The translations under genes and the position numbers were made by a program. This document shows positions 53,539 to 64,000 of a DNA stretch of 64,000 nucleotides, piece by piece. Source of the stretch: Eopsaltria australis (taxonomy: Eukaryota > Chordata > Aves > Passeriformes > Petroicidae); assembly GCA_034509425.1 (NCBI GenBank), contig JAVTVJ010000012.1, forward strand, positions 10,823,001 to 10,887,000, written 5' to 3'. Below the pieces are notes generated by a model that saw nothing but the letters and a program-made list of their open reading frames with translations, was not told where the DNA came from and ran no database searches. The stretch's first letter is position 1; every line of letters starts with the position of its first letter.

Positions 53539-54088
53539 GAACGGAATAACAAACTGCCGGATGCGGACAGAAAGTGAACAGTCCTGCGGCTCTCCAGTTG
53601 TTAGTGGTGACCCAAAGGAGGATCACAACTACAGCAGTGCCAAATCTTCCAACCACAGGAGCACATCACCTGCTAGTGACTCCGTTTCCTCTTCCTCTGC
53701 TGACGACCAGTATGAATTTGCAACTAAAGGTAGCCAAGACAGCAGTGAAGGAAGTGAAGTCAGCTTCCAGAGCCACGAGAGCCATAGTGAAACAGAAGAG
53801 GAGGACAAAAAGCAAAGTCGGAAGGAGACCAAGGATTCTTTAGCTGACAGTGGATATGCATCCCAGCACAAGAAAAGGCAACATTTAATGAAGGCGAAAA
53901 AAGTACCAAGTGACACACTGCCTCTTAAAAAGAGACGTACAGAAAAGCCCCCTGAGAGTGACGATGAGGAGATGAAAGAAGCAGCAGGATCACTCCTGCA
54001 TTTAGCAGGAATTCGATCCTGTTTGAACAACATCACCAATCGGACGGCAAAGGGGCAAAAAGAGCAAAAGGAAACCACAAAAAATTAG
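53539..54088 (+). CDS. FOXN3: FOXN3 last coding exon, C-terminal 182 residues and stop
   Basis: The acceptor is tttttacag ending at 53538. The first G completes an Arg codon, the frame then runs [14 protein letters not shown] and stays open to a TAG at 54086-54088. In order, the protein shows a Ser-rich stretch ([14 protein letters not shown], about 53664-53710), an acidic Glu/Ser-rich stretch (about 53740-53810), a block with [16 protein letters not shown], a basic cluster KKRR at 53927-53938 that could serve as a nuclear localisation signal, an acidic ESDDEE patch, and an end rich in Lys, Gln and Thr. This matches the vertebrate FOXN3 C-terminus almost residue for residue near the end. From the literature, the C-terminal region of FOXN3/CHES1 binds the SKI-interacting protein SNW1 and contributes to repression. 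An open frame begins upstream at an intronic ATG at 53462 and runs in phase into the exon. It is not expected in the normal spliced mRNA. The forkhead domain itself lies outside this window. Confidence 0.97.
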
Positions 54089-54566
54089 AACAAATCAATG
54101 ATTTGTTTGAACTTACAAAGTTTTGTTTCAGCACGTCAGGTGAATTCTAATGATTTGTGGCAATATCAGAAATTTTTTCCTTTTTTGTTTTTCTTCGATT
54201 TCTTTTTGTTTTGTTTCTTTGGGTTTTGTTTTTTGGTTTTTTTTTGACCCTTAAGATTTTTATTTTTAAAGGAGATTGAAGCCATAGAACTCATTCTGAC
54301 ACTCAGCTAATTTACAAAAGCTTTTCATTACCTGAAGACAAAAAGTTAACAAAAAAAAGAAAGCCAAAATCACCATTGCTTTCTCCAGCTTGTCAAAAAT
54401 GCATGGTTGAATACGCAGTGATATCAACATTAATGTGATGGGAGTAAAATTGGGTACTTGGAAATCCCTCTTATAGTAGAAGAGCTGTGCATAATTTAGT
54501 ATTCATTCAGGCCTGGCCCTTAAGAATTTTTCTAATGGCCTTACAATTGGGTTAGAAGTGAATGTG

Positions 54567-54572
54567 AATAAA
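54567..54572 (+). terminator. FOXN3: Candidate proximal poly(A) signal
   Basis: AATAAA lies about 480 nt after the stop codon, with a G/T-rich stretch (gaggtgtgta) starting about 18 nt downstream. Use of it would give a UTR of about 500 nt lacking all distal sites. It is a motif-level call only. Confidence 0.35.
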
Positions 54573-55453
54573 GAGATTTGTGGGAAAGAGGAGGTGTGTA
54601 CCTCTCAACCAAGAACTGTTTAGTGGCACTTGGATATGTTGTGCCATACAAGTCTTCGGACAGCCACTGGTGGCAGCTGTGCAAGCTGTAATGCACTTGT
54701 AGTGTGTCACGTTTTCTGTGTGGCTCATGGTGTGAAGACTGATAACTCTTAAGTTTGAGGAAATTCAAACTATGTATGCAATGGGTTTCAGTGAAATAAT
54801 GAAATGGGAGGGGGGTCACTGTTAGTAGCATCGTTAACTATTGAATTCTGTCTTCTATATTAAATTGAAAGAATGTTCAAAAAGCCATAAGCCTGAAGAT
54901 TGGCACTGCGTGCAAAAACAATAGTAATAGGGAAAAACAGACTATGTCTTCTAAACTGCCTGAGTGAAAAGTAATTAAGTCTAAGAAATTACAGTAGATA
55001 CAATGTACATCAGAATCTTTTTCTGTGGATCATATCCTTGATCTAACAGGGGAAACAAAGCTATAAAACCTGCCATTAGTAGTATTCTGTATTTAAAAAT
55101 AGAAGGAAAGCATATTGGTGAACAGTAAAATTCAGAAGTTCAACTAAAGAGCTCCTACACTGCCCTCAGAAATGAGTGTGCAGTGACCATCAGTCAGGAT
55201 TCATCTGTGCAAAAATGACAACAGATTTCCAGATTCAACCAGCATAGCCAGCAGAAGAAATTTGATCCACATTGCATGGATTCTTTAGGGAAGGGGGGAA
55301 AACAAAAAGCAAACATTTTTTTTTATTCAAAGATGACAAAGTTCTTTGTAAGGTAAATAATGTATTTAGCATGAAGCATGAATTATTTTCATATAAATAT
55401 AGAAAATAGAGAAAAAGGCTATGCCTCTAATTTTTAAGCCCTTAGGCTTAGAG

Positions 55454-55533
55454 TTTGTTTTTTGGGGGTTTTATTTTTTTGTTTTGTTTTGTTTTTGTTT
55501 TGGTTCTTTTTTGTTGTTGTTGGGGTTTTTTTG
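55454..55533. repeat. GTTTT-rich low-complexity tract in the 3' UTR
   Basis: T/G-only or nearly so, with repeated GTTTT and GTT units. In the mRNA this is a U/G-rich block of 80 nt just upstream of the AATAAA at 55609, a context that can bind U-rich RNA-binding proteins. A similar U-rich block lies at 54171-54246. Confidence 0.85.
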
Positions 55534-55608
55534 AAGCAGGTGTTTAAGGTTTAACCTTCTTCAGGGACAAACACTGACTGTTTGGGAACTTACTCTGCAA
55601 TATTAAAA

Positions 55609-55614
55609 AATAAA
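55609..55614 (+). terminator. FOXN3: Candidate intermediate poly(A) signal
   Basis: AATAAA lies in an A-rich context about 1.5 kb after the stop. It is preceded by a long U/G-rich block and followed by moderately GT-rich sequence (ctggtagggcttggatggtt). The A-tract 84 nt downstream could mimic a poly(A) tail in oligo-dT data, so read evidence here needs care. A further AATAAA at 56049-56054 lacks a clear downstream element. Confidence 0.3.
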
Positions 55615-55697
55615 ATCTTCATGCTCTGGTAGGGCTTGGATGGTTGAATTATACTGCCTTGTCTGCACATTCAGCCCCCCTCTCCCTACTTCTGTTT

Positions 55698-55727
55698 AAA
55701 AAAAGAAAAAAAAAAAAAAAGAAAAAA
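55698..55727. repeat. A-tract in the 3' UTR
   Basis: There are 28 A in 30 bases, broken by two G. It is a likely site of internal oligo-dT priming in cDNA libraries. Confidence 0.9.
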
Positions 55728-58672
55728 GTAAAAGTGTGTCTTTTCTTCGTCTGTACATGTGTAACATGACGCAATAATCTGAGGGCAAATTTAGTAGTGA
55801 GTGTGTATGACAGAATCAAGAGAATAATGGGAGGTTAATTGAGGAAAACTCTCTGATTTGATTCAGGAATAAGTAGACAAGAAAATAGCTTTGCTAATTT
55901 GCCATGAAAAAATGAAGTTAGTTAAGAGCCTTACGGAGGTGTCCAGATAAAAAGCAGTGTTACAGAGAGTGTGATTCAGGTACAGTGCTACTCTCCTGGT
56001 AAGGATGACTATGAGACTGAAAATCACTACAGCAGAGAGAAGCTGTGAAATAAACAAAACAGTCTCTCTCACCTGGATTCTTGCATTTGGCATGAAAAAT
56101 TCTACACTTAGAATATCTTAGAGGCAAAAAGAAAATCCCAGAAACCAGCCACTCAAGAGAACAAAATGGTCGGTTTCTTAAAGAGTATAGGTTTAGATTT
56201 ATCACTAACAGCTGCTTCAGGCAGCAGTTTCATCAAGATGGATCTAGTTTATGAAGAGTGAGTTAGAGAAGGGTTTAACTTCCTACTCAGTGCAGTGAGC
56301 TAAAAGTTGTATTTGGAGATGCCTGTGGTGGATGTTCAGTTAGGAGGTGGAAGGACTGCAGGACAGGCTGGTCTGGATCTGATCCTGTGCTCCACAAGCA
56401 TTTTGTAAAGAACAGGGCAGCACAGCAAAAGTGTGCCTCTGCTCCCATGTTAGCCAGCATGTCCTGGGATCCAGGAGCTGCCTGGCAGCTGCCAGGGCTC
56501 AGCACAACTGCTAGCTTTGGAGATAAGGAGAGAGCCATGGATAGTGCGAGAGACAGCCTTGTTCCTCTCAGTTTGCAGGGACTGATGCATGCAGGGTTGA
56601 TTCCCAGCATTAGTTAGGTCAGGAGTGCAAAGATACTAACTTTTGTTGGCTGCCTGCAGCCCTGTAGATAATGTTGGGGAGAACAGGAAGGACCAGTCCC
56701 TTGGCCAGGTAGCACAGAGATGAATGAGCCATAACACTTCCCTTGTCTGATCAGACTGGGATAATCAGCTTCTTCCCAGGTCTGTGCTCTCTACAGCCAA
56801 AGTCTGTAGGCAGTGAACCACACAACCCTGTACAAGAGAACTTGGTCTTCGTCTTTTACAGACTTTTGGGAGATTCATCTGAAATTGAAAATACTGCAGT
56901 ATCACTTTGCCACCACCTTTGCTCATTAATGCATAGTTGTATCAGCTTGGGAGTGGCTTAATATTTACCAAAAAACGGCACTGAAAAATCTAGTGGCAGA
57001 AAATACAAACCATGGCTCAGCCATCTCTGTCCTCCAGGGAAAGCAATGTGTCTGTGTGCCAGTGGCCAGATTCTGTCCACAACACTAATTCCAGAGCAAC
57101 TTCTCTGATTGCAGTGTGTCAGTGCAAATGAGATCAGTATCTGCTGAACAACAGTACCATTCATTAATGTGGACTCTTGGTGGCTAAATGTATAATTACC
57201 ACTAGTATTACTCATCTTAGAAAACAGTCATTTTGCATAAATATCTAATTAGGCACGTTATCTTTATACAGATATATGTATAGATATATATTTAACACCT
57301 ATCTAAGACTTCAACAAGTCTTCTATATACTTGCTGGTAAACCTAAAATGTTGGCAAGCATCTATTTTCATATAAAATTTGTTTATCCTAGTCTGATCTG
57401 CTAGGAAGGTATCCTTTGGTAGGATTTTACAAAGTTATGTCAGGAACCAGCAGTTTGGGCTGCCATCAATGGATTACTTCGGTGTTTAAAAACAACTTGT
57501 CCTTATTGATGCTTACTCTGACTGTTGATGAGAAGTACATAATTTGGATTGTATAAAATATTTAGGAGTCACCTTTTAAACCATATTTGTGCCTGGCTGA
57601 CAATGGCAACTTTGTCAGAACTGGTTCTACTCCATCAGAGAAGTTCTCTTTCTTTTGTGTAAGAACTGAAATTGATTTGTTTTCCAAGAAATACAATGTC
57701 AGCTTTTAATCGAGTTGTCTTTACTTCAACTGAATGATGTCAAAATGGAGTGGTAATTGCACTGTATTACAAACTCTCTCTCACTTGCCAGATATGAGGT
57801 GGTGTGGTTTTGCTTGTTTGCTTTCCTTCTAAGCCATTTTGGGGTGAGAAGTTGTCAAGTCTCTAACTTCCCCTTCTTCTCACTCTATAAGTATTGCCAA
57901 ATTAGCATCTCTCCAAGACAGGTGGGGGCAAGGTCAGCAAGTGTTCAGTGGCGAGTTTCACATAGGCACGAATTGTAAGGGTTGCTGGACTTCATGGCGG
58001 GTTCCTTTGGAATATGCCTTTTGCAGCAAGAAGCTCTTGCAGACCAGAGCTAATGCCATAAGCAGATTTAACCAGCATCTCCAGGGAGGTGAAATCTGCG
58101 ATTGTGCTTGCGTTCTGCAAGCAGTTGGATGTCCCACTGCATTTTGGTGCAGATTCTGCTTGCCTTTAAAAATGCAAGCACAGGTCTTGAACAGCTTAAA
58201 TGTATCACCCCATAGCTGTTTCTGAAAGCAGTCTGCTTCTGATCTTCTCCTGGCAAAACTGGCAGTAGTTTTACAAAGAGCACAGAGATTTACAGCTGAA
58301 CAGCGGAATGTGGGAGCAAGGACTAGAGAACTGTCCCAAGACTGTTCTCTTCTCTCCAGCAACTGAGTTGAGGTTCCTATTCTGGTTCCTGTCCTGACTT
58401 AATGGGAGAAGGGAATCCAAAAGGAGATGCATTGGCTCCCAGTATTCAGCTGGATTACTGTCTACCTGTGGAAAAGATACAAAAAAAAGCTGGAGGCCGC
58501 ATTCTTCACTGGAGTGAGGTAGAGATGCATCGACATACTTCAGCAGAGAATGAAATCCTAAATTGGCACCATGGATAAAATTACCAAAACAACACTTTGT
58601 CCTGGTTTCTTAGTAGTGGTAATTTATTTTCACTGAAATTGTGGCTCCCATCCCAATCCATCTAAAAATGTA

Positions 58673-58776
58673 AATCATAGAATCATAAAATACGCTGAGT
58701 TGGAAGGGACCTATCCAAGTCCTGGCCCTGCACAGGACACCCCAAGAATCACACTGTGGGTCTGAGAGTGCACAGT
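58673..58776 (-). mobile_element. CR1 LINE 3'-end fragment, antisense, in the FOXN3 3' UTR
   Basis: The sequence begins aatcatagaatcataaaat, continues gagttggaagggacct and then gccctgcacaggacacccca. This is the reverse complement of the avian CR1 3' end with its TTCTATGATT-type terminal repeats. About 15-20 bp expected between 'gggacc' and 'tccaa' appear to be deleted. The copy is heavily 5'-truncated, as usual for CR1, and lies antisense to FOXN3 within its 3' UTR. It identifies the genome as sauropsid, most likely avian. Confidence 0.85.
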
Positions 58777-58868
58777 TTGAGGTTTTCTAGAACTTAAAGT
58801 TGTCTCATCTCCTTTGCAGTCAATGGAGCTATAGACACCCAAGTGCTCCTGGAAGCCTTTATCATTTC

Positions 58869-58898
58869 ACTATTACTATTATTATTATTGTTATTATG
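58869..58898. repeat. (ATT)n microsatellite in the 3' UTR
   Basis: About nine ATT units with single-base interruptions lie in the FOXN3 3' UTR, 93 bp after the CR1 fragment. Confidence 0.85.
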
Positions 58899-60722
58899 AT
58901 TTTTACTTTGATTTGACCCTAGGCATTTTTGAAAACATTACTCTCCTGTGCTCCAGGATCAGAATAAAACTACTGAGAGAATGCATTTCCAATGCAATTT
59001 ACTTCACTTCCTGGAGAATGCAAACCCAGCTCCTTTGGGCACATCACTACTGCCTGAATAGCTCATTGGCATATTTTATAGGAAATACTTTGAAACATTT
59101 TCTTAACTTTGCCACCAAAAGAGCATTTGAACCATACATCCTCCTGATTGTAACAGAGTATCAGTGTTGACCGTCTGACCAGTTAAGTTTTAGTAGTGTT
59201 CTTCACAGCCCTCCAGTAATATATCAAACACTGTTATGCACATAATGCAGCACTGTGATCTAATTTAAATAATACTTTTTTATTATTTATACTACTCTAT
59301 GTAATATACATCAACACTTTGCTATATAACCTAAGTGATAACCCTCTTCTTAGTTACCTGCCAAACTGAATTTCTGTTTGATTTATATTGCAATTAGCAC
59401 AGTTATCAAGTTGTAATGATGTCTCTTTTCCTTTGAAATGGGATGTGTAAGTCAAACTATACATTTTGTGTGTTTCTGTTTTGAGATGAAGTTTATAAGG
59501 ATTTACACACAACATTCGGTGTTCTGTATAAATCTGCATACATTTGTAAATTCATCTGTTAATCCCCTTTTATTTAGAAAGTATTAATTGATGGTGGTTT
59601 ATTAGGGATTTTTATTTTTGCATTTTTATTTTTAGTACTGGTTATTCTTGAATTAAGCAGAGACTTGTCAGCTGGGTTGCTTTATCTTTGATCATGTACA
59701 TGACCTTATAATTCTTCCACAGTTCAGCAAACAAGTACTAGCTTCACTGACCAAAAAAAAAATCTCAACCTAATGTGTCTATGGTGCTGTATTTTGCTGG
59801 TATACATTTAAAACCAGAAATGATTTAAAGGTCACTTTTGAGTTGTTCTAATAAGTAGCCTTTCCTGGTTTGGGGAGTTTGAGTTTTGTTTTAGCATTGA
59901 AAACAAGGTATATTTATCTGAAGCTATGTAATGGTTTTTCTACTGTGTCACATTTTGTTTTGCAAAGAGGGGAATATTGACCTGATGTAACATCCCTTCA
60001 CAATCAGTGGAAGGGGTTTTTGTTTCACTTTTTTATTTTCAGTGGATTTCGTGAGGCTTTGGATCAGGCCAGCAGTTACAGGAGCTCATCATCCGAGGGT
60101 TTAAGGGATAAATGACAATTTGTGCTGGCCTTTAGTGCTAGAAGGGATTTTACCGAAGACTAAAACTACATGCTGGACTCTGGGATGGCTGACAATCTAG
60201 AAATGGGAATCCTTTTCATTTGTTTACTCTGGCCTGAAATCCCAAGACCTTCTTTTTTTGTTTGGATGATACTGAACTTGAGTACATTTTTAAGTTACTA
60301 GAGCATTGTACATTTCCTGAGTATGTGTGTGGGACAGCAATTGAAAGTCATACCTGTATCTGATAACCAGTTCCATGCCTGCATCATTCACACTCACTAC
60401 TTAAAACTGCCATGATGTAAAATGTTGGGGGGAATGATTTGTGTGTGTATGAAAAGCATTATGAACTTGTACATTTTTTTATACTCTGATCTGTAATTTC
60501 TGAAGTATTTTGTTTTACAGAAAAAGTGATAAAGCAATCAAAAGACCAAGAGATTTAGTATCAATGCTTAAGGGTCACAGGACCTTAACTGGCCAATAAG
60601 TTAATTTAGTACAGTGATAAGCCAATTTTTTTTCCTGTACTTGGCGTCTGAAACTGCCAATTTCATCAATATTAAAATACGAACTGTGACGGGGAATGAA
60701 CAGTGATGTTAAGTTGTATTTG

Positions 60723-60878
60723 TGTTTACCTAAATGAGCAGTCCGAAGGCAAGTGCAATCAGCTGATCTTTAGGAAATATGAAATTGTTGATTTAGAGGC
60801 ATACTTGCATTTTACATTTTCTTGATGTGTAATCATATTGCCAAAGACAAACTATTTCATCAGTTATTATTGTAAATA
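60723..60878 (+). promoter_or_regulatory. FOXN3: Distal 3' UTR cluster of candidate microRNA and Pumilio sites
   Basis: Within 156 nt there are exact matches to TGTTTAC (60723-60729, miR-30 seed complement), GTGCAAT (60753-60759, miR-25/92/363), CCAAAGA (60841-60847, miR-9) and TGTAAATA (60871-60878, Pumilio consensus TGTANATA). Another TGTTTAC lies at 60221-60227. The matches are read directly. Function is inferred, and single 7-mers occur by chance at appreciable rates in a UTR this long. The short distance to the poly(A) signal favours accessibility. Confidence 0.35.
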
Positions 60879-60932
60879 ACACTTTCCCAAAACCTACCAT
60901 AAAGTTTCTGTGATGTATTGTCTTCCAGTTGC

Positions 60933-60938
60933 AATAAA
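60933..60938 (+). terminator. FOXN3: Distal poly(A) signal AATAAA of FOXN3
   Basis: A canonical AATAAA is followed 20-45 nt later by a GT-rich stretch (tgtatttgtgtgaatattgg), the usual arrangement for cleavage and polyadenylation. Cleavage would fall near 60950-60965. It is the best-formed signal in the 3' flank, and a Pumilio-type motif sits 55 nt upstream. Another AATAAA at 61317-61322 is a weaker alternative. Confidence 0.6.
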
Positions 60939-60955
60939 AATTACTGAGTTGCATC

Positions 60956-63900
60956 AATTGAACAATTGTATTTGTGTGAATATTGGTTTCAGAATACGCC
61001 CACGTATTAAGGTAGAGCAGCAGTGGTTGTTTTGTTTGGGGTTTTTTTAACAAATTAATTCCTTCATTATTAAGTAGTTCTGGCCCTTGTGGGATGTTAC
61101 CTGTATCTTCACTGCTGTAGATACCAGCTCATGTTAATTTGCTGTCATGTGCAAATGGCTAGACATACTAAACTGAGTCTAATTTAGGGTCTGATCTTCC
61201 TTTTTCATCAGTTTTGCAGCCCAGAAACAAAGCTGATTTCATTGGGAATTGTTTTGGTTTTTTGGTATTGTATTTTTTTTTTTTTTTAGTCAGCAACAAT
61301 CAGAAGAGATCTAGTAATAAAATGTCTAATGGCATATATATAACATCCTGAAAAACATACATTTTAATCTGTGCATCAGTCCTCCCACCTAAGTCTAGAG
61401 TTGAAGAAAACAGTGCAAAAGGATTCTCTTCAGAGGATGAATAAGGAGTATAAAGAAATTGTAATGATCCCATAGCTTTCTCCAATTAAAATTAAATTGA
61501 ATAGTACATTCTTATAAATCACAGCATTCCTCAGACTCTGTTTTGAAAGTGTTCTGCTAACAGCCCTAAATATCTATAGGTTAACTTTGAAAAGGAGTGA
61601 GAAGAAAGAAAGCCACGCAGTTCTTCCATCAAACTTTCTCACAGCTGGTTTGGAACGCTGCTGAAGCAGAGGAGAGTGGTTTCTCAGCCATGCAATGAGA
61701 ATGAATGGCTGCTGAAGCTGGAACTCAGCTGACCTGAATGTCCCCCTCTTGTCTGGATGCCATCCAGAGTGGTTGCTGTGGGAGACTACTGCACTGGGCT
61801 TCTGAGGGACAAGATGGGTGTGAACATCCCAGGAGAAATTGGGGCAGAAGAAGCAAATGTCTGAGATACACACAAAAGAGCATAAAAGTTCCCAGGCTCA
61901 ATATCTTGTCTGGGCAATTGCTATTTCCATGTATTGCCTGGAAAAGTTTGTTTGTAACCAATCCTTGCTGCCCATGGCTGCTGCAATTGAACAAGGAGAG
62001 AAAAAACTTGGCCAAGGAGATGATATGAGAGTTGACTGATGAGAAGGCAAAACCTCTTAACTGTGCTCTGAACCATTCCCTCTAATGGATCCCCCTCCCA
62101 TCTGCTGCCAGTTGGGCAAGGATCACGTAGCAGTCAGCAGATGGATCCGTAGTGATGTGCACAGAGGAGCAAGGAGACCTGTAGTCTCCACAGAACATGT
62201 TTTGGCCTTTATGTGCAAGCCAACAAGCTTGCCAAGAGCCTGGTCATGGGCTTGTTTCAGCACAGGGCATTGCAGAAGGGTCTTAAGCCATGTAGCTCAG
62301 GCATGCTCTGAGAGATGGGCTGAATGCCAGCTGTGCTGCCAACTTCCCATGCAACTGCAATTTACCTGGTATGGGCAAAACAGTTTCAAGTGGTGAGCTT
62401 TACTTCACTGCCAATTAATACACACTTCAGATCATTCATTTAGGTATTTAGAAAAGTCATAAACAATCAAACACTATATAAACACCTGTTCTATCTCCTT
62501 TCCAGACTCAACACCGTTACTTGCACCATGGATTGTGCTCGATTTGTCAAAATGCCTCTGGCAAGCCCTTGGGCAGCATAGGCAGGCAAGGTGATTTATG
62601 TACCAGGTCTTCCTGCTGCGCTTTCTTCAGGGGTGTCCCTGCTCCAGCATGTGCTGCCTGCAGCCCCTCCAGGAATTCCTGCTCTGGCGTGGGTTCCTCA
62701 GGGATGCACAGATCTCTTCTGATCTCAGTGGGTCTCCAGCAGCGCTCTGTGTGCCAGTTCCTTTGTAAAATACATCCAAGGTGGAGCACTCCCTACCCCT
62801 CTGCCTGCAGCAGTGGCACCCAGTGGCTTGGTCTCTCCTTTTTGTTGACCTCAGCCCTCAGTGGGCTAAAACCAGCAATGGCCCACTCCTGGCCAGCTGC
62901 CACATGGTGATGCTGCCACCCCTGTGCTGAAAGCTCATCTCCCCTGGCCACTGCAGCACCTCAGTCCCTCAGCACCTCAGCCATCGTGGTGTACAGCCTG
63001 CTCAGGCCCGCCCTGGTGCTGAGGAACCCAGAGGGGCAGGTGCCATGGCTGTGCTCTGGGAGAGCCCTCAGGGGCTGCATGGGCAGAAGAGCAGCAGCCC
63101 ACCCCCGTGGCTGAGGTGCCCACCCTCGGTAGGGGCACCTGGCTGCCTCTCTCCTCCCAGCCCTTCCCTGTCTTCCCTTTAGTAGTCCCTAGGTAGAATG
63201 GGATGGCAGGGCTGCTGCCCCTCCTCAGCATGCAGAAATAGAAGGGGTTGTCTAAGTGTGTGACATGGGCCATAGGAGACCTATGAGCTTTTACACTCCA
63301 GATTTTGGCTACAGAAGTCCAAACAGCCCAGGCAGCACAGGCTGGCTGCTTTCCACTGAGACTGTGGATCTAATGCATGGGCCCATCCAGACATCCCTGC
63401 ATCCTTGCTGAAGCTCAGCAGCTGCGTGGCCAGCGGTGCAAGCCCCAGGGACCTGAAGAAACAAGGAAGATCCAGCTCAGGGCACTGGAGGGAAAACATG
63501 GACCCCCAGGCTCACCCACCTTGCTTGCAAGGGCAGGTACTTAATGGGTGTCTCGCACAAAATGGTTACACACAAAATGCCCACGTTCCTGTGGTCTCCA
63601 TGTTAAATTCCTCTCTTCACACAACAGCATCTGGTACTGCAGACTCCCCAGTGAAGAGGTGGCATTAGACCCTTCTGTGGCATAATGCACACGGGCTGGG
63701 GAAGCTGCCTAGAAAGAAAGAAGAGAATGTAAATAACGACAAAAGGCGTGCTCTAGATCCTGTGTTATGCCAGGAAATGAAGTAACAATTGATTCTGAGA
63801 TGTCTGCTTCTTAAAGAAATATTATAAAGGAATAAATCTTCAACTTTAACACAGTGCAATGCTTTGAGTGGACACATTCAATCCATGTAAGATAATTAAA

Positions 63901-64000
63901 GAGTTTTTAAACTTCATCATAAAGTACAGATGATTAACAATAGTGAGAAACTTCATGGAAAACACTCTACAGCAAACATCTGTCAGACTTAATAACAAGC
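60956..64000. other. Intergenic DNA downstream of FOXN3
   Basis: No coding exon is recognised. It contains a T-run at 61272-61287, an AATAAA at 61317-61322, a TGTAGATA at 61116-61123, the GC-rich block at 62500-63540 and ordinary AT-rich sequence to the end. If the distal poly(A) site is bypassed, the first few hundred bases could still be transcribed. In vertebrates the neighbour beyond the FOXN3 3' end is expected to be TTC8, but no TTC8 exon is visible here. Confidence 0.5.
62500..63540. repeat. GC-rich block downstream of FOXN3, possibly a degraded avian repeat
   Basis: Composition changes sharply to GC-rich sequence with repeated ctgcag, cctcag, ctgctcc and gcagcc words. This style resembles a CR1-associated region seen in many bird genomes, with phrases such as tccagcagcgctctg and gtggagcactccctacccc. 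A 129-codon ORF on the + strand (62521-62910) is Cys- and Ser-rich but matches no protein I know and is probably a by-product of composition. It lies about 1.5 kb beyond the inferred FOXN3 3' end. Confidence 0.3.

Larger units (their letters stand above)
54089..60955 (+). other. FOXN3: FOXN3 3' untranslated region (to the likely distal poly(A) site)
   Basis: This is sequence following the TAG stop, with its end inferred from the AATAAA at 60933-60938 and the GT-rich stretch just after it; the exact cleavage point cannot be read. The UTR would be about 6.9 kb. It contains U-rich blocks at 54171-54246 and 55454-55533, an A-tract at 55698-55727, a TGTAGATA Pumilio-type motif at 56663-56670, AT-rich sequence near 57270-57300, an antisense CR1 fragment at 58673-58776, an ATT repeat at 58869-58898 and a dense group of candidate regulatory sites at 60723-60878. 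An ORF of 134 codons on the - strand near 57958-58362 shows no recognisable protein and is probably chance. Confidence 0.7.

Noticed and set aside
53629..54078. A 149-codon ORF on the - strand
   Set aside because: It is the antisense shadow of the FOXN3 last exon. Its Ser/Leu/Phe-rich sequence is the complement of the acidic and Ser-rich coding strand.
57958..58362. A 134-codon ORF on the - strand
   Set aside because: It lies antisense in the FOXN3 3' UTR with no protein family resemblance or splice context.
58606..58672. Possible second LTR start (tgtcctggttt) beside the CR1 fragment
   Set aside because: Only about 11 bases match the LTR start at 47809 and the following sequence diverges at once.
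62521..62910. A 129-codon Cys/Ser-rich ORF
   Set aside because: The composition is explained by the GC-rich block, which may be a repeat. There is no matching family and no promoter evidence.
1..64000. A CRISPR array, operon, phage or other novel multi-gene system
   Set aside because: No regularly spaced repeats, dense coding or prokaryotic signals are present. The window is the 3' end of a vertebrate gene with avian repeats.

Overview
The window looks like bird nuclear DNA, most likely from a neoavian. It is AT-rich and CpG-poor, almost free of coding sequence, and carries avian repeats: an antisense CR1 3' end and a solo LTR of a type common in Neoaves. It holds the 3' part of one gene, FOXN3 (forkhead box N3, also called CHES1), on the + strand. 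I see no bacterial-style operon, CRISPR array, phage or new multi-gene system. Nearly all long reading frames here are chance ORFs in introns or UTR.

Layout: bases 1-32430 are the end of a large FOXN3 intron. A 66-nt exon lies at 32431-32496, a 109-nt exon at 43327-43435, and the last exon opens at 53539 with its stop codon ending at 54088. Spliced together, the three exons give one continuous frame whose sequence I recognise as the FOXN3 C-terminus. The forkhead DNA-binding domain must be encoded upstream of the window. The 66-nt exon is exactly 22 codons and its removal keeps the frame, which matches the known long and short FOXN3 isoforms.

The last exon continues into a long 3' UTR. The best distal poly(A) signal is at 60933-60938, so the UTR is about 6.9 kb. 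Proximal signals at 54567 and 55609 would give much shorter UTRs. The UTR contains U-rich blocks, an A-tract, an antisense CR1 fragment and, in its last 240 nt, a dense set of candidate Pumilio and microRNA sites. Beyond about 60960 I see no gene, only a GC-rich block at 62500-63540 that may be an old repeat.

The introns hold a solo LTR (47809-48369), an old antisense LINE relic (about 24890-25680), simple repeats, several short perfect hairpins and a few candidate transcription-factor sites, notably RFX-type X-boxes at 14045 and 31681-31712. The regulatory calls are motif-level inferences only. The exons are secure.
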